From contig NW_027182958.1 in the NCBI RefSeq assembly GCF_041146395.1, positions 62,001 to 126,000 of the forward strand: DNA of 64,000 nt, in the 5' to 3' direction. Origin of the DNA: Eulemur rufifrons (lineage: Eukaryota; Chordata; Mammalia; Primates; Lemuridae). Positions 52,776-64,000 of this stretch are shown here, in pieces. Under the pieces are notes generated by a model. The model had not been told where the DNA came from, ran no database searches, and worked only from the letters and a program-made list of their open reading frames with translations. The position numbers and the translations under genes are program-made. Each line of letters opens with the position of its first letter. Position 1 is the stretch's first letter.

Positions 52776-53298
52776 AGATTTAGGGTTAGGATTATGGTTA
52801 GGGTTCAGGATGAAGTGTAGTGTTATGGTGAGGGGATAGGGTTACAGATTAGGGTTACGGTTTAAGGTTACTGTTAGGTTTAACGGTTACAGTTCATTTT
52901 GGGTTTGAGGTTTGCAGATAGGGTTAAGATGAGGGGTCAGGGTTTGGTACAGGGTTAGGGTTGTGTTAGATTTAGGGTTGAAGAATAGGATTAGGGTTAG
53001 GATTAAAGGTTAGCATGAGAGTTAACGGTTAAGATTAAGGTTAAGGGTTAGGGTTAGGGTTTAGGTTTAGGGTTAAGGGTTAGAGTTAGTTTTAGGGTTA
53101 GAGTTATGTGTTAGGGTTTGTGTTAGAGGTTAGGGTTAGGTTTACTGTTCATGGTTAGAGTTATGTTTAGGGGTTAGCATTAGGGTTAGGGATTAGGTTT
53201 AGGGCAAGTGTTTAGAGTCAGTGTTGGGCTTTAGGCTCGGGGCTTAGGTTCAGGGTCTGAGGTTAGGCTTGGTGGTAGGGCTTAGATTTAGAAGTCAG

Positions 53299-53488
53299 TT
53301 TAAGGGCACAGGACCTGGTTAATCTACGGTGAGAGGGGTGTGGTCGGAATCACCACAAAAGCACAACATCATTCCCTGGGCCTTGGGACAAAACCTACAT
53401 GCAGGACTCAGGCAGAGCCTCATCTCACACATGGCATGGCTGTATTGTAGGCTTGCTTCACCCTGGGAATGGAAGTAGTGTGAGAATT
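53299..53488 (-). repeat. Right cassette B
   Basis: B type, reverse, of a third subfamily (GGTCGGAATCACCACAAAAG, CAACATCATTCCCTGGGCC) seen only here, at 55,791 and at 58,942. Confidence 0.9.
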
Positions 53489-54300
53489 AGGGTTAGGTTT
53501 GGGGTTAGGGGTTTCGAGTTAGGGGTTAGGTTTCGAGTCAGGGTCAGGAGCTAGGGATTAGTGGTTAGGTTTAGAGTTAGTGTTAGGGGTTAGGTGTTAA
53601 GTCTGGGTTGGGGGCCAGGGTTAGGTTTAGGGTTGGGGTTAGCGTTAGGGTTATGGGTTAGGGTTAAGGGATAGGGTTAGGGTTAAGGGTTAGGCTTAGG
53701 TTTAGGGTTCAGGGTTAGGGTTAAGGTTTAGGGTTAGAGTCAGGGTTAAGTGTTAGGGTGAGGCTTAACAGTTAGGGTTAGGGTTAGGGGGTTAGCAATA
53801 GGGTTAGGGTTAAGGGTTAGGTTTATGGTTCAGGTTTAAGGTTAGGATTAGGGGTTAGGGTTAGTGTTAACTGTAGGTCAGTGTTGGGGTTAGATCTCTA
53901 GGCATTAGCGTATAGGTTACGGTTAGGGTTAAGTAGGGTTATGTTTAATGGTTAGGATTGGGATTAGCGTTAAGGGTTAGGGTTAAGCTTTAGGGGTTAT
54001 GACTAAGGATCAATGGTTAGGGTTATTTTTAGGCGTAGGGTTAGGGTAAGGGTTTTAGGGTTAGTGTTAGTGTTGTTGGTAGGGTTAAGGTTAGGGTTGG
54101 TGTTTCAGAATTAGGGATTAGGTGTTATGGTTATGGCTAGGAGTTAGGGTTAGAATTACGGTATAGGGCTTGTTCTCAGGGTGTCATGCATTATCGTTAA
54201 AATAAGGGGTTAAGTTAGGGTTAGGGTGAGGTTTATGTGTTAAGGTGAGCAGTAGGATCAGGGTTAGGTGTTATGTTCTGGGTTAGGGTTATGGGTGTGG

Positions 54301-54508
54301 GGTAGGGTTTATGCTTAGGGCACGGGCCCTGTATGCACTAGGAGGCGAAGTTAGGTGTCTGTGATGGTCGCTGGGAACCCACTCTATCATACGCAGTGTA
54401 TGGGCCTCTGGGTTTCATGCAGAACACTGTGGCAGAGCCGGCTTTCATGCATGGCTTAGTAGGATTGTAGGCTTTCAGAACTCTGAGAAAGCAAGAAGTC
54501 TGAGAATT
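54301..54508 (-). repeat. Right cassette A (copy of 50,861)
   Basis: A type, reverse, nearly identical to 50,861-51,063. It has CTATCATACGC where that copy has CTATCGTACGC. Confidence 0.9.
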
Positions 54509-54826
54509 AGATTTAGGGTTAGGATTACGGTACAGTTTAGGGATGAAGATTAGTGATAGGGTGAGGCTTAGGGTTAGGGGTTAGGGTTAGAGTTAGGGTT
54601 GTTGGTAGGGTGAAGGTTAGGGTTGGCATTTTAGAATTAGGGATGAGGTGTTACGGTTATGGCTAGGGGTTAGGATTAGAATTATGGGATAGGGCTTCTT
54701 CTCAGGGTGTTATGCATTAAGGTTAAGATAAGGGGATAAGTTAGGGTTACGGGGAGGTTTATGTTTTAAGGTGAGCAATAGGATCAGGGTCAGGTGCTAT
54801 GTTCAGGGTGAGGGTTATCTGTTAGG

Positions 54827-55038
54827 GGTAGTGTTTATACTTAGCGTACAGGCCCTGTCTGCACTGTGCGGGGGGCGGGGGTTAGAGGGATGGGATTGTC
54901 CCCGGGAACCCACTCTATCATACGCTAGGTATGGGCTCCTGGTTTCATGCAAGAGAGAGCTGCAGAGCCCCCTTTTACTCATGGCATGGGAGGATTTTAG
55001 GCTTTCTAAACTCTAAGAAAGTAAGAAGTCCGAGAATT
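54827..55038 (-). repeat. Right cassette A (copy of 51,382)
   Basis: A type, reverse. GCACTGTGCGGGGGGCGGGG is shared with 57,326, so units 2 and 3 are closer to each other than to unit 1. Confidence 0.9.
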
Positions 55039-55790
55039 AGATTTAGGGGTAGGATTATGATAATGTTTAGGGTTAGGGTTAGTGTTAAGGTGGGGTCTTA
55101 GGGTTAGGGGTTAGGGTTAGAGGTTAATGTTAGGTTTAACAGTTACAGTTAGGTTTATGGTTAAGTTTCAGGGTTAGGGTTAAGGTTTGGGTTTAGCGTT
55201 TGGCACAGGGTTAGGCTTCAGTGTTAGCTCTATGGTTAAAGATTAGGATTAGGGTTAGTGTGAGGGTTAATGGTAAGGGTCAAGATTAAGGGTTAGGGTT
55301 GGGGTTAGGGTTAGGTTTAGGGTTAGGGCTTAGGGTTAGGCTTAGGGTTAAGGGATAGGATTAGGGTTAAGTGTTGGGCTTATGGTTAGGGTTAAAGTTT
55401 AGTGTTAGGGTTAATGTTTAGTGTTATGGTCCAGTTTAAGTGTGAGGGTGAGGGTTAACAGTTAGGATTAGGCTTAGGAGTTAAGGATATAGTGAAGGTT
55501 CAGTGTTAGGGTTAGGTTTAGGGTTCAGGGTTAGGGTTAGCTTTAGGGGTTATGGTTAGGGTTAGGTGTTAGTTTAGTGTCACGGTTAGGTCTAGTCTTG
55601 AGGGTAAGGTTTAGGGTTAGCTTTAAGAGCTAGGGTTAGATTTAATGGTTAGGATTAGGATTACGGTTAAAGGTTAGGGTTAGGGTTAGGGTTAGGGCAA
55701 GAGTTTAGAGTCAGTGTTGGGCTTTAGGCTCGGGGCTTAGGTTCAGGGTCTGAGGTTAGGCTTGGTGGTAGGGCTTAGATTTAGCAGTCA

Positions 55791-55981
55791 GTTTAAGGGC
55801 ACAGGACCTGGTTAATCTACGGTGAGAGGGGTGTGGTCGGAATCACCACGAAAGCACAACATCATTCCCTGGGCCTTGGGACAAAACCTACATGCAGGAC
55901 TCAGGCAGAGCCTCATCTCACACATGGCATGGCGGTATTATAGGCTTGCTTCACTCTGGGAATGGAAGTAGTGTGAGAATT
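55791..55981 (-). repeat. Right cassette B (copy of 53,299)
   Basis: B type, reverse, same subfamily. GGCGGTATTATAGGCTTGC is private. Confidence 0.9.
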
Positions 55982-56800
55982 ATGGTTAGGTTTGGGGTTA
56001 GGGGTTTCGAGTTAAGGGTTAGGTTTCGAGTCAGGGTCAGGTGCTAGGTATTAGTCGTTAGGGTTAGAGTTAGTGTTAGGGGTTAGGTGTTAAATTTGGA
56101 TTAGGGGGCCAGCGTTAGGTTTAGGGTTTGGGTTAGCGTTAGGGTTAGGGGTTACGGTTAAGGGATAGCGTTAGGGTTAAGGGTTAGGCTTAGGGTTAGG
56201 GTTCAGGGTTAGGGTTAAGGTTTAGGGTTACAGTCAGGGTTAAGTGTTAGGGTGAGGCTTAACAGTTAGGGTTAGGGTTAGGGTTAGGGGGTTAGGGATA
56301 GGGTTAGGATTAAGGGTTACGTTTATGGTTCAGGTTTAAGGTTACGATTAGGGGTTAGGGTTAGTGTTAACTGTAGGTCAGTGTTGGGGTTAGATCTCTA
56401 GGCATTAGCGTATAGGTTACGGTTAAGGTTAAGTAGGGTTATGTTTAATGGTTAGGATTGGGATTAGCGTTAAGGGTTAGGGTTAAGCTTTAGGGGTTAT
56501 GACTAAGGATCAATGGTTAGGGTTATTTTTAGGCGTAGGGTTAGGGTAAGGGTTTTAGGGTTAGTGTTAGTGTTGTTCGTAGGGTTAAGGTTAGGGTTGG
56601 CGTTTCAGAATTAGGGATTAGGTGTTATGGTTATGGCTAGGAGTTAGGGTTAGAATTACGGTATAGGGCTTGTTCTCAGGGTGTCATGCATTATCGTTAA
56701 GATAAGGGGTTAAGTTAGGGTTAGGGTGAGGTTTACGTGTTAAGGTGAGCAGTAGGATCAGGGTTAGGTGTTATGTTCTGGGTTAGGGTTATGGGTGTGG

Positions 56801-57008
56801 GGTAGGGTTTATGCTTAGGGCACGGGCCCTGTATGCACTAGGAGGCGAAGTTAGGGGTCTGTGATGGTCGCTGGGAGCCCACTCTATCGTACGCAGTGTA
56901 TGGGCCTCTGGGTTTCATGCAGGACACTGTGGCAGAGCGGGCTTTCATGCATGGCTTAGTAGGATTGTAGGCTTTCAAAACTCTGAGAAAGCAAGAAGTC
57001 TGGGAATT
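56801..57008 (-). repeat. Right cassette A (copy of 50,861)
   Basis: A type, reverse. It ends GAAGTCTGGGAATTAG, where others read TCTGAGAATTAG, and has GCAGAGCGGGCTTTCATGC. Confidence 0.9.
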
Positions 57009-57325
57009 AGATTTAGGGTTAGGATTACTGTACGGTTTAGGGATGAAGATTAGTGATAGGGTGAGGCTTAGGGTTAGAGGTTAGGGTTAGGCTTAGGGTT
57101 GTTGGTACGGTGAAGGTTAGGGTTGGCATTTTAGAATTAGGGATGAGGTGTTACGGTTATGGCTAGGGGTTAGGATTAGAATTATGGGATAGGGCTTCTT
57201 CTCAGGGTGTTATGCATTAAGGTTAAGATAGGGGATAAGTTAGGGTTACGGGGAGGTTTATGTTTTAAGGTGAGCAATAGGATCAGGGTCAGGTGCTATG
57301 TTCAGGGTGAGGGTTATCTGTTAGG

Positions 57326-57537
57326 GGTAGTGTTTATACTTAGCGTACAGGCCCTGTCTGCACTGTGCGGGGGGCGGGGGTTAGGGGGATGGGATTGTCC
57401 CCGGGAACCCACTCTATCATACGCTAGGTATGGGCTCCTGGTTTCATGCAAGAGAGAGCTGCAGAGCCCCCTTTTACTCATGGCATGGGAGGATTTTAGG
57501 CTTTCTAAACTCTAAGAAAGCAAGAAGTCCGAGAATT
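57326..57537 (-). repeat. Right cassette A (copy of 51,382)
   Basis: A type, reverse, nearly identical to 54,827-55,038, including GGGAGGATTTTAGGC. Confidence 0.9.
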
Positions 57538-58212
57538 AGATTTAGGGGTAGGATTATGATAATGTTTAGGGTTACGGTTAGGGTTAGGGTTAAGGGTTAG
57601 GATTCAGGTTTAGAGTTAAGGTTTAGGGTTAGGGTCAGGGTTAAGGGTTAGGGTGAGGGTTAACAGGTACGGTTAGGGTTAGGGTGTTAGGGATAGGGTT
57701 AGGGTTAAGGGTTAGGTTGATGGTTCATGTTTAAGGTTAGCATTAGGGATTAGGGTTAGTTTTAACTGTAGGTCCTTGTTGTGGTTGGATCTCTAGGCAT
57801 TACGGCAAAGGTTAGGGTTAGGGTTAAGAGTCAGGGTTATGTTTAATGGTTAGGATTGGGATTAGGGTTAAGTGTTAGGGTAAGGCTTAGGGGTTAGGGT
57901 GAAGGTTGAAGGGTTAGGGCTTTTGTTAGGCATAGCGTTGGGGTTAGAAGTAAGGGTTACTGTCAGTGTTAGGGTTGTAGGTAGGGTTATGGTTGGGGTT
58001 AGCAGTTTAGATTTACGGTTAGGGATCAGGTGCTACAGTTATGACTAGGAGATAGGGTTAGAATTATGGGATAGGGGATGTTCTGGTGGAATAGGTTATG
58101 CATTAACATTAGGATAAGAGGTTAAAGTTACGCTCACGGCGAGGTTTACGTGCTAAGGGGAGAAATAGGAACAGGGTTAGGTGTTATGTTCAGGGTGAGG
58201 GTTATCTGTTAA

Positions 58213-58424
58213 AGGTATTGTTTATGCTTAGCGCACGGGCCCTGTCTGCGTTAGCCAGGGGGGAGGTTAGGGGGCTGGCATTGTCACCGGGAACCCACTG
58301 TATCGGACTCTGGGTATGGGCCCATGGGTTTCATGCCGGACACATTGGTAGAGCCTCCTTTCACACATGGCATGGGAGGATTGCAGGCTTTCTAATCTCT
58401 AAGAAAGCAAGAAGTCTGAGAATT
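58213..58424 (-). repeat. Right cassette A (copy of 52,564)
   Basis: A type, reverse, with CACTGTATCGGACTCTGGG shared and CATGCCGGACACATTGGTAG private. Confidence 0.9.
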
Positions 58425-58941
58425 AAAGTTAGGGTTAGGATTATGGTTAGGGTTCAGGATGAAGTGTAGTGTTACGGTGAGGGCTTAGGGTTACGGATTA
58501 GGGTTAGGGTTTAAGGTTACTGCTAGGTTTAACGGTTACAGTTTGTTTAGGGTTGAGGTTTGCGGATAGGGTTAAGATGAGGGGTTAGTGTTTGGTACAG
58601 GGTTAGGGTTAAATGTTATGTTTAGGGTTGAAGATTAGGATTAGGGTTAGGATTAAAGGTTGGCATTAGAGTTAACGGTTAAGGTTAAGGGTTAGGGTTA
58701 GGGTTTAGGTTTAGGGTTAAGGGTTAGGGTTAGTTTTAGGGTTAGAGTTATGTGTTAGGGTTTGTGTTAGAGGTTAGGGTTAGGTTTACTGTTCATGGTT
58801 AGAGTTACGTTTAGGGGTTAGCATTAGTGTTAGGGATTAGGTTTAGGGCAAGTGTTTAGAGTTAGTGTTGGGCTTTAGGCTCGGGGCTTAGGTTCAGGGT
58901 AAAGATTTAGGGTTGGTGGTAGGGCTTAGATTTAGCGGTCA

Positions 58942-59132
58942 GTTTAACGGCACAGGACTTGGTTAATCTAAGGTGAGAGGGGTGCGGTCAGAGTCACCAT
59001 GAAAGCACAACATCATTCCCTGGGCCTTGGGACAAAACTTACATGCAGAACTCAGGTGGAGCCTCATCTCACACATGGCATGTCTGTATTGTAGGCTTGC
59101 TTCACTCTGGGAATGGAAGTAGTGTGAGAATT
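58942..59132 (-). repeat. Right cassette B
   Basis: B type, reverse, third subfamily, with GTCAGAGTCACCATGAAAGC as its version of the private segment. Confidence 0.9.
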
Positions 59133-59928
59133 AGTGTTAGGTTTGCGGTTAGGGGTTTCGAGTTAGGGGTTAGGTTTCGAGTCAGGGTTAGGTGCTAGTG
59201 GTTAGGGGTAGAGTTAGTGTTACGGGTTCGGTGTTAATTCTGGGTTAGGGGGCCAGGGTTAGGTTTAGGGTTGGGGTTAGTGTTATCGTTAGCGGTTAGG
59301 GTTAATGGATAGGGTTAGGGTTAAGGGTTAGGCTTAGGTTTAGGGTTCAGGGTTAGGGTTAAGGTTTAGGGTTAGGGTCAGGGTTAAGGGTTAGGGTGAG
59401 GGTTAACCGTTAGGGTTAGGGTTAGGGGGTTAGGGTTAAGGATTAGGTTTATTGTTCAGGTTTAAGGTTAGCATTAGGGGTTTGTGTTACTTCTAACTGT
59501 AGGTCAGTGTTGGGGTTAGAACTCTAGGCATTAAGGTAAAGGTTAGAGTTAGGGTTAAGAGTTAGGGTTATGTTTAATGGTTAGGATTGGGATTAGGGTT
59601 AAGTGTTAGGGTTAAGGTTAGGGGTTATGACTAAGGATCAACGGTTAGGGTTATTTTTAGGCATAGGGTTAGGGTAAGGTGTTAGGGTTAGTGTTAGTGT
59701 TGTTGGTAGGGTTAAGGTTAGGGTTGGCGTTTCAGAATTAGAGATTCGGTGTTATGATTATGGCTAGGAGTTAGGGTTAGAATTACAGTATAGGGCTTGT
59801 TCTCAGGGTGTCATGCATTAACGTTACGATATGGGGTTAAAGTTAGGGTTACGGTGAGGTTTACGTGTTAAGGTGAGCAGTAGGATCAGGGTTAGGTGTT
59901 ATGTTCTGGGTTAGGGTTATGGATGAGG

Positions 59929-60137
59929 GGTAGTGTTTATGCTTAGGGCATGGGCCCTGTATGCCCTAGGAATAGAAGTTAGGGGTCTGTTGTGGTCGCT
60001 GGGAGCCCACTCTATCGTACGCTGTGTATGGGCCTCTGGGTTTCTTGCAGGACACTGTGGCAGAGCGGGCTTTCATGCATGGCTTAGTAGGATTGTAGGC
60101 TTTCAAAACTCTGAGAAAGCAAGAAGTCTGAGAATTA
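59929..60137 (-). repeat. Right cassette A
   Basis: A type, reverse, relative of 56,801. CTAGGAATAGAAGTTAGGGG is private. Confidence 0.9.
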
Positions 60138-60453
60138 GTTTTCGGGTTAGGATTTTGGTACAGTTTAAGGCTGAAGATTAGTGATAGGGTGAGGCTTAGG
60201 GTTAGAGGTTAGGGTTAGGGTTAGGGTTGTTGGTAGGGTGAAGGTAGGGTTGGCATTTTAGAATTAGAGATGAGGTGTTATGGTTATGGCTGGGGATTAG
60301 GATTAGAATTATGGGATGGGGCTTCTTCTCAGGGTTTTATACATTAACATTAAGATAAGGGGATAAATTAGGGTTACGGGGAGGTTTATGTTTTAAGGTG
60401 AGCAATAGGATCAGGGTCAGGTGTTATATTCAGGGTGAGGGTTATCTGTTAGG

Positions 60454-60665
60454 GGTAGTGCTTATACTTAGCGTACCGGCCCTGTCTGCACTGGGCGGGG
60501 GGCGGGGGTTAGGGGGATGGGATTGTCCCAGGAACCCACTGTATCGTACGCTGGGTATGGGCTCCTGGGTTTCATGCAGGACACAGTGGCAGAGCCCCCT
60601 TTTACTCATGGCATGGGAGGATTGTAGGCTTTCTTAACTGTGAGAAAGCAAGAACTCTGAGAGTT
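60454..60665 (-). repeat. Right cassette A
   Basis: A type, reverse, relative of 51,382. It keeps the ancestral CATGCAGGACACAGTGGCAG where the other three copies have CATGCAAGAGAGAGCTGCAG. Confidence 0.9.
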
Positions 60666-61187
60666 AGATTTAGGGGTAGGATTATGGTAATGTTTAGCGA
60701 GGAAGATTAGTCTTAGGGTGGGCTCTTAGGGTTAGGGGTTAGGGTTAAAGGTTCGTGTTATTTTTAACAGTTACAGTTACGTTTACGGTTAAGTTTCAGG
60801 GTTAGGGTTAAGGTTTGGTTTTATCGTTTGGCACAGGGTTAGGCTTCAGTGTTAGCTTTATGGTTAAAGATTAGGATTAGGGTTAGTGTTATGGGTTAGT
60901 GTGAGGGTTAATGGTAAGGGTCAAGATTAAGGGTTAGGGTTGGGCTTAGGGTTAGGAATAAGGCTTCGTGTAACGTTTACGTTTAGAGTTAAGTGTTATG
61001 GTTATGGCTAGAGGTTAGGGTTAGGTTTAGGGTTCATGGTTAGGGTTACATTTAGGGGTTCGGGTTACGGGTTAAGTTTAGGGTGAGTGTTTAGTGTTAC
61101 TGTTGGGCGTTAGGATAAGGGCCGAGGTTTAGGGTTAGGATTTAGGTTTAGTGTTAGGGCTTAGATTTAGTGGTTAGTTTAAGGGCA

Positions 61188-61366
61188 CATGCTGTGTTTA
61201 ATCTATGGTGGGAAGGGTGCAGACTGGGTCGCCTCAACACCACACCATCGTACCTGGGCCTTGGGCCCAGACCTACATGCAGGACTGAGGCAGAGCCTCT
61301 TCTCACTCGTGGCATGGCTCTATTGTAGGCTTGGTCAACTCTGAGAACAAAGGAAGTGTGAGAATT
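61188..61366 (-). repeat. Right cassette B (B1/B2 subfamily)
   Basis: B type, reverse, with GCCTTGGGCCCAGACC and GGTGCAGACTGGGTCGCC. It matches left cassettes B1, B2, B11 and B12 better than its right-arm neighbours. Confidence 0.9.
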
Positions 61367-62167
61367 AGGGTTATGGTTAGGGTTATGTGTTTGGGGTTAG
61401 AGGTTTGGGTTTGAGTGAAGTTTAGTGGTTAGGAATTAGAAGTTAGGATTAGTGTGTCAGGGGTTAGGTGTTAGGTTTTTGTAAGGGGCTAGCGTTAGAT
61501 TTAGGTTTAGGGTTAATGTTCAGGTGGGTTAGGGGTCAGCGTTAGGGTTAGGCTTACAAGATAGGATTAAGGTAAAGGGTGAAGGCTTAAGATTAGCAGT
61601 AAGGGTTAAGGTTAGGGTTAAGGGTTAGGGTTTTGGTCCAAGTTAAGGGTGAGAGTGAGGGTTAACAGTTGCGATTAGGGTAATGGTTTAGGGATAGTAA
61701 TAGGTTTAAGGGATAGGGTTAGGGTTAGGGTTAGGGTTCGGGGTTAGGGTTAGCATTAGCGGTTAGGGTTAGGGTTAGGGGTTAGGGTTACAGTTAGGGT
61801 TAGGTCTAGGCATTATGGTAATGGTTCGTGTTAGGGTTAAGAATTAGGGTTAGGTTTAATTGTTAGGATTATGATCACGGTAATGGTTAGGGTTAGGGTT
61901 AGCGGTTAGAGTTAGGGTTAGTGTTAGGGTTGTTTGTAGGGTGAAGGTAATGTTTAGCAGTTTAGAATTAAGGTTAGGGATTAGGTGTTACGGTTATGCT
62001 AGGAGTTAGGCTTAGAATTAAGGGATAGGGTTTGTTCTTAGGGTAAGTGTTATGCAATAACATTAGGATAGGGGTTAAAGTTAGGGTTACAGTGAGGTTT
62101 ACGTGTTAAGGTGAACAATAACATCAGGGTTAGGTGTTATGTTCAAGGTTAGGGTTATGGGTGAGGT

Positions 62168-62374
62168 GCAGGGTTTTTGCTTAGGGCATGGGCCCTGTCA
62201 GCACTAGCAGGGGGAGTTAGAGGGCTGTGATTGTCCCCGGGAACCCACTCTATTGTACACAGAGTATGGGCTCCTGGGTTTCATGCAGGACACTGTGGCA
62301 GAGCCAGCTTTCACGCATGGCTTTGGAGAATTGTAGGCTTTTAAAACTCTGAGATAGCAAGAAGTCTGAGAATT
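62168..62374 (-). repeat. Right cassette A
   Basis: A type, reverse, with CTATTGTACACAGAGTATGG and GGCTTTGGAGAATTGTAGG. Confidence 0.9.
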
Positions 62375-63218
62375 AGATTTAGGGTTAGGATTATGGTTAG
62401 GGTTAGGGATGAAGATTAGTCAGGGAGAGGGCTTAGGGTTAGGGCTTAAGCTTCGAGTGAGGATTAGGGGTTAGGGAGTAGGTGTTGGGTTTAGTGATAG
62501 GGTTAGGGCTTAGGGGTTAGGGTTGGGTTAGGGGCTAGGGTTAGATTTAGAGTGGGGTTAGTGTTAGCGTTAGGGGTTAGGGTTAGGGTTAAGGGATAGG
62601 ATAAGGGTTAAGCGTTAAGGCTTAGGGTTAGCGTTAAGTGTTAGGTTTAGTTTTAAGGGTTAGGGTTACAGTTCGAGTTAAGGGTTAGTGTGGGGTTAAC
62701 GGTTAGGGCTAGGGTTATGGGTTAAGGATAGAGTTAGGTTTAAGGCTTAGGATTAGGGTTCAGTGTTAGGGTTAGCATTAGGGATTAGGGTTAGGGTTAG
62801 GGGTTACGTTTACTCTTAGGGTTAGGTCTAGGCATTAGGGTACGTGTTAGTGTTAGGCTTAAGAGTTAGGGTTAGGTTTAATTGTTAGGATTAGGATCAG
62901 GGTTAAGGGTTAGGGTTAAGTGTCAAGTGTTACGGTTAATTTTAGGTGTACGGTTAGGGTTAGCAGTTAGGGTTAGGGTTAGTTTGTAGGGATAAGGTAA
63001 TGTTTAGCAGTTTTGAATTAGCCTTAGGGATTAGGTGTTACAATTGTGGCTAGGAGTTAGGGTTAGAATTAAGGGATAAGGGTTGTTCTTAGGGTAAGTC
63101 TTATGCATTAACGTTAGGATAACGGGTTCAAGTTAGAGTTATGGTGAGGTTGATGTGTTAAGGTGAGCAATAGTATCAGGGTGAGCTGTGATGTTCAGGG
63201 TTAGGGTTATGGGTGAGG

Positions 63219-63424
63219 GGTAGTGTTTATGCTTATATCACGAGCCCTCTCTGCTCTAGGAGGGGGCTTAGAGGGCTGGGATAGATGCCGGAAGCCATTC
63301 TATCATACGCTGGGTATGGGCCCCTTGGTTTCATGCCGGACACAGTGGCCGAGCCTCCTTCTACACATGGCATGGGAGGATTGTAGGCTTTGTAAACTCT
63401 GAGAAAGCAAGAAGTCTGAGAATT
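63219..63424 (-). repeat. Right cassette A
   Basis: A type, reverse, with CTTATATCACGAGCCCTC and GATAGATGCCGGAAGCC as private changes. Confidence 0.9.
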
Positions 63425-63940
63425 AAATTTAGGGCTAGGATTAGGGTTAGGGTTAGCAATATAGGTTACTGTTATGGTGAGGGCTTAGGGTTAGGGGTTT
63501 CGGTTAGGGTCAGGGTTAAAGGTTAGTGTTAGGTTTAACAGTTACAATTAGGTTTAGGGTTAAGCTTTAAGGTTTAAGCTTAGGGTTAAGATTAGGGGTT
63601 AGGTTTTGGTACAGGGTAAGGGTTAAGTGCTAGGTTTAGGCTTAAAGATTAGGATTAGGGTTAGGGTTAAGGTTTAGTGTGAAGGTTAACGGTTAGGGTT
63701 AAGGTTAAGTGTTAGGTTTATGGGTTAGGGTTAGGGTTAAGTGTTCATGTTAGGTTTAGGGTTAGAGTTAAGTGTTATGGTTATGGTTAGGGGTTTGGGT
63801 TAGGTTTAGGGTTCATGGTTAAGGTTACATTTAGGGGTTAGGTTTAGGGTAAGCGTTTAGTGTTAGTGTTGGGCATTAGGGTCAGGGCTTAGGTAGGGTT
63901 AGGGGTTAGGGTCAGTGTTTGGGCTTTGATTTGGTGGTTA

Positions 63941-64000
63941 GTTTAAGGGTACAGGACCTGTGTAATCTATGGTGAGAAGGGTGCAGAATGTTTCCATGCG
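63941..64000 (-). repeat. Right cassette B, cut by the window end
   Basis: First 60 bp of a reverse B cassette: GTTTAAGGGTACAGGACCTG, then ATCTATGGTGAGAAGGGTGC. It belongs with the B1/B2 subfamily as far as can be seen. Confidence 0.85.

Larger units (their letters stand above)
50311..53767 (-). repeat. Right-arm macro-repeat, unit 1 (about 3.46 kb)
   Basis: Contains three A cassettes and one B. Its first part is the mirror of the left arm next to the satellite. It carries about 950 bp (about 52,240-53,200) that unit 2 lacks. Confidence 0.82.
53768..56249 (-). repeat. Right-arm macro-repeat, unit 2 (about 2.48 kb)
   Basis: Aligns with unit 1 at an offset of about 3,450, with roughly 97-98% identity by eye. 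At about 55,685 the text jumps from GGTTAAAGGTTAGGGTTAGG to GGGCAAGAGTTTAGAGTCAG, deleting the section that holds one A cassette in unit 1. Confidence 0.82.
56250..59403 (-). repeat. Right-arm macro-repeat, unit 3 (about 3.15 kb)
   Basis: Begins like unit 2 (offset about 2,482-2,499). Near 57,560-57,660 the lead-in of a new unit is pasted in (AGGGTGAGGGTTAACAGG) before text resembling unit 1 from 52,249 resumes at about 57,890. It is a composite. Confidence 0.75.
59404..61660 (-). repeat. Right-arm macro-repeat, unit 4 (about 2.26 kb)
   Basis: Same succession of A, A and B cassettes as unit 2, but clearly more divergent. Unit starts further right (61,660 and 62,696) carry single A cassettes. 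Confidence 0.7.
49877..64000 (-). repeat. Right arm: degenerate TTAGGG telomere-type array with cassettes
   Basis: G-rich on +, with TTAGGG, TTAGGGG, TTAGTG and TTAAGG variants. As on the left, off-consensus words recur in phase (GGTTAGGTGTTATGTTC, TTAAGGTGAGCA.TAGGATCAG, CAGGGTGTCATGCATTA). Proximal text matches the left arm to about 52.2 kb. Beyond that the arm is built from large tandem copies whose shared start is marked by GTTAACAGTTAGGGTTAGGG or a close variant at about 50,310, 53,767, 56,249, 57,659, 59,402, 61,660 and 62,696. No gene or RNA was seen between cassettes. Confidence 0.92.

Overview
The window holds no gene I can support. It is repeat DNA from a primate, almost certainly a lemur-type strepsirrhine. 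The evidence is two full-length Alu elements (24,345-24,680 on + and 47,554-47,906 on -) whose middle section reads GAAATTATATGGACAACTA, followed by an A/T-rich linker and AGCCGGGCAT. I know that form from lemuriform Alus and not from human or galago ones. The rest is degenerate telomere-type repeat and one tandem satellite.

Layout. (1) 1-38,047: degenerate C-rich telomere repeat (CCCTAA and variants) on the + strand, carrying 39 embedded cassettes of about 140-210 bp. I name three related kinds A, B and C. (2) Inside it, 30,540-36,199 is nearly cassette-free and holds a tandem duplication of about 2.3 kb. (3) 38,048-49,737: a satellite of about 95-bp monomers. It runs forward to about 43,570, then flips to reverse complement. 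The core is organised as trimers of about 285 bp and the two edges are more divergent. (4) 49,738-64,000: the mirror image, G-rich (TTAGGG-type) on the + strand, with 19 reverse-complement cassettes and several large tandem duplications.

The middle of the window is therefore a large, imperfect inverted repeat. Paired landmarks on the two arms have coordinate sums near 87,790 outside the satellite, and homology can be followed from about 35.6 kb to about 52.2 kb. The telomere-type strands face outward: CCCTAA lies left and TTAGGG lies right of the satellite. This is the opposite of a head-to-head telomere fusion such as human 2q13. Outer arms look about 94-95% identical by eye. An inner pair of about 1.6-kb arms (40,810-42,423 and 44,567-46,180) is almost identical with no length change.

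The most interesting observation is that the satellite monomer and the cassettes share a module of about 42 bp, in opposite orientation on each arm, so the satellite and the subtelomeric cassettes probably have a common origin. The short open frames across the window are by-products of repeats: they recur because the cassettes recur. Nothing here looks like a bacterial, viral or protein-coding system. Percent identities are visual estimates, and cassette edges are good to a few bases.
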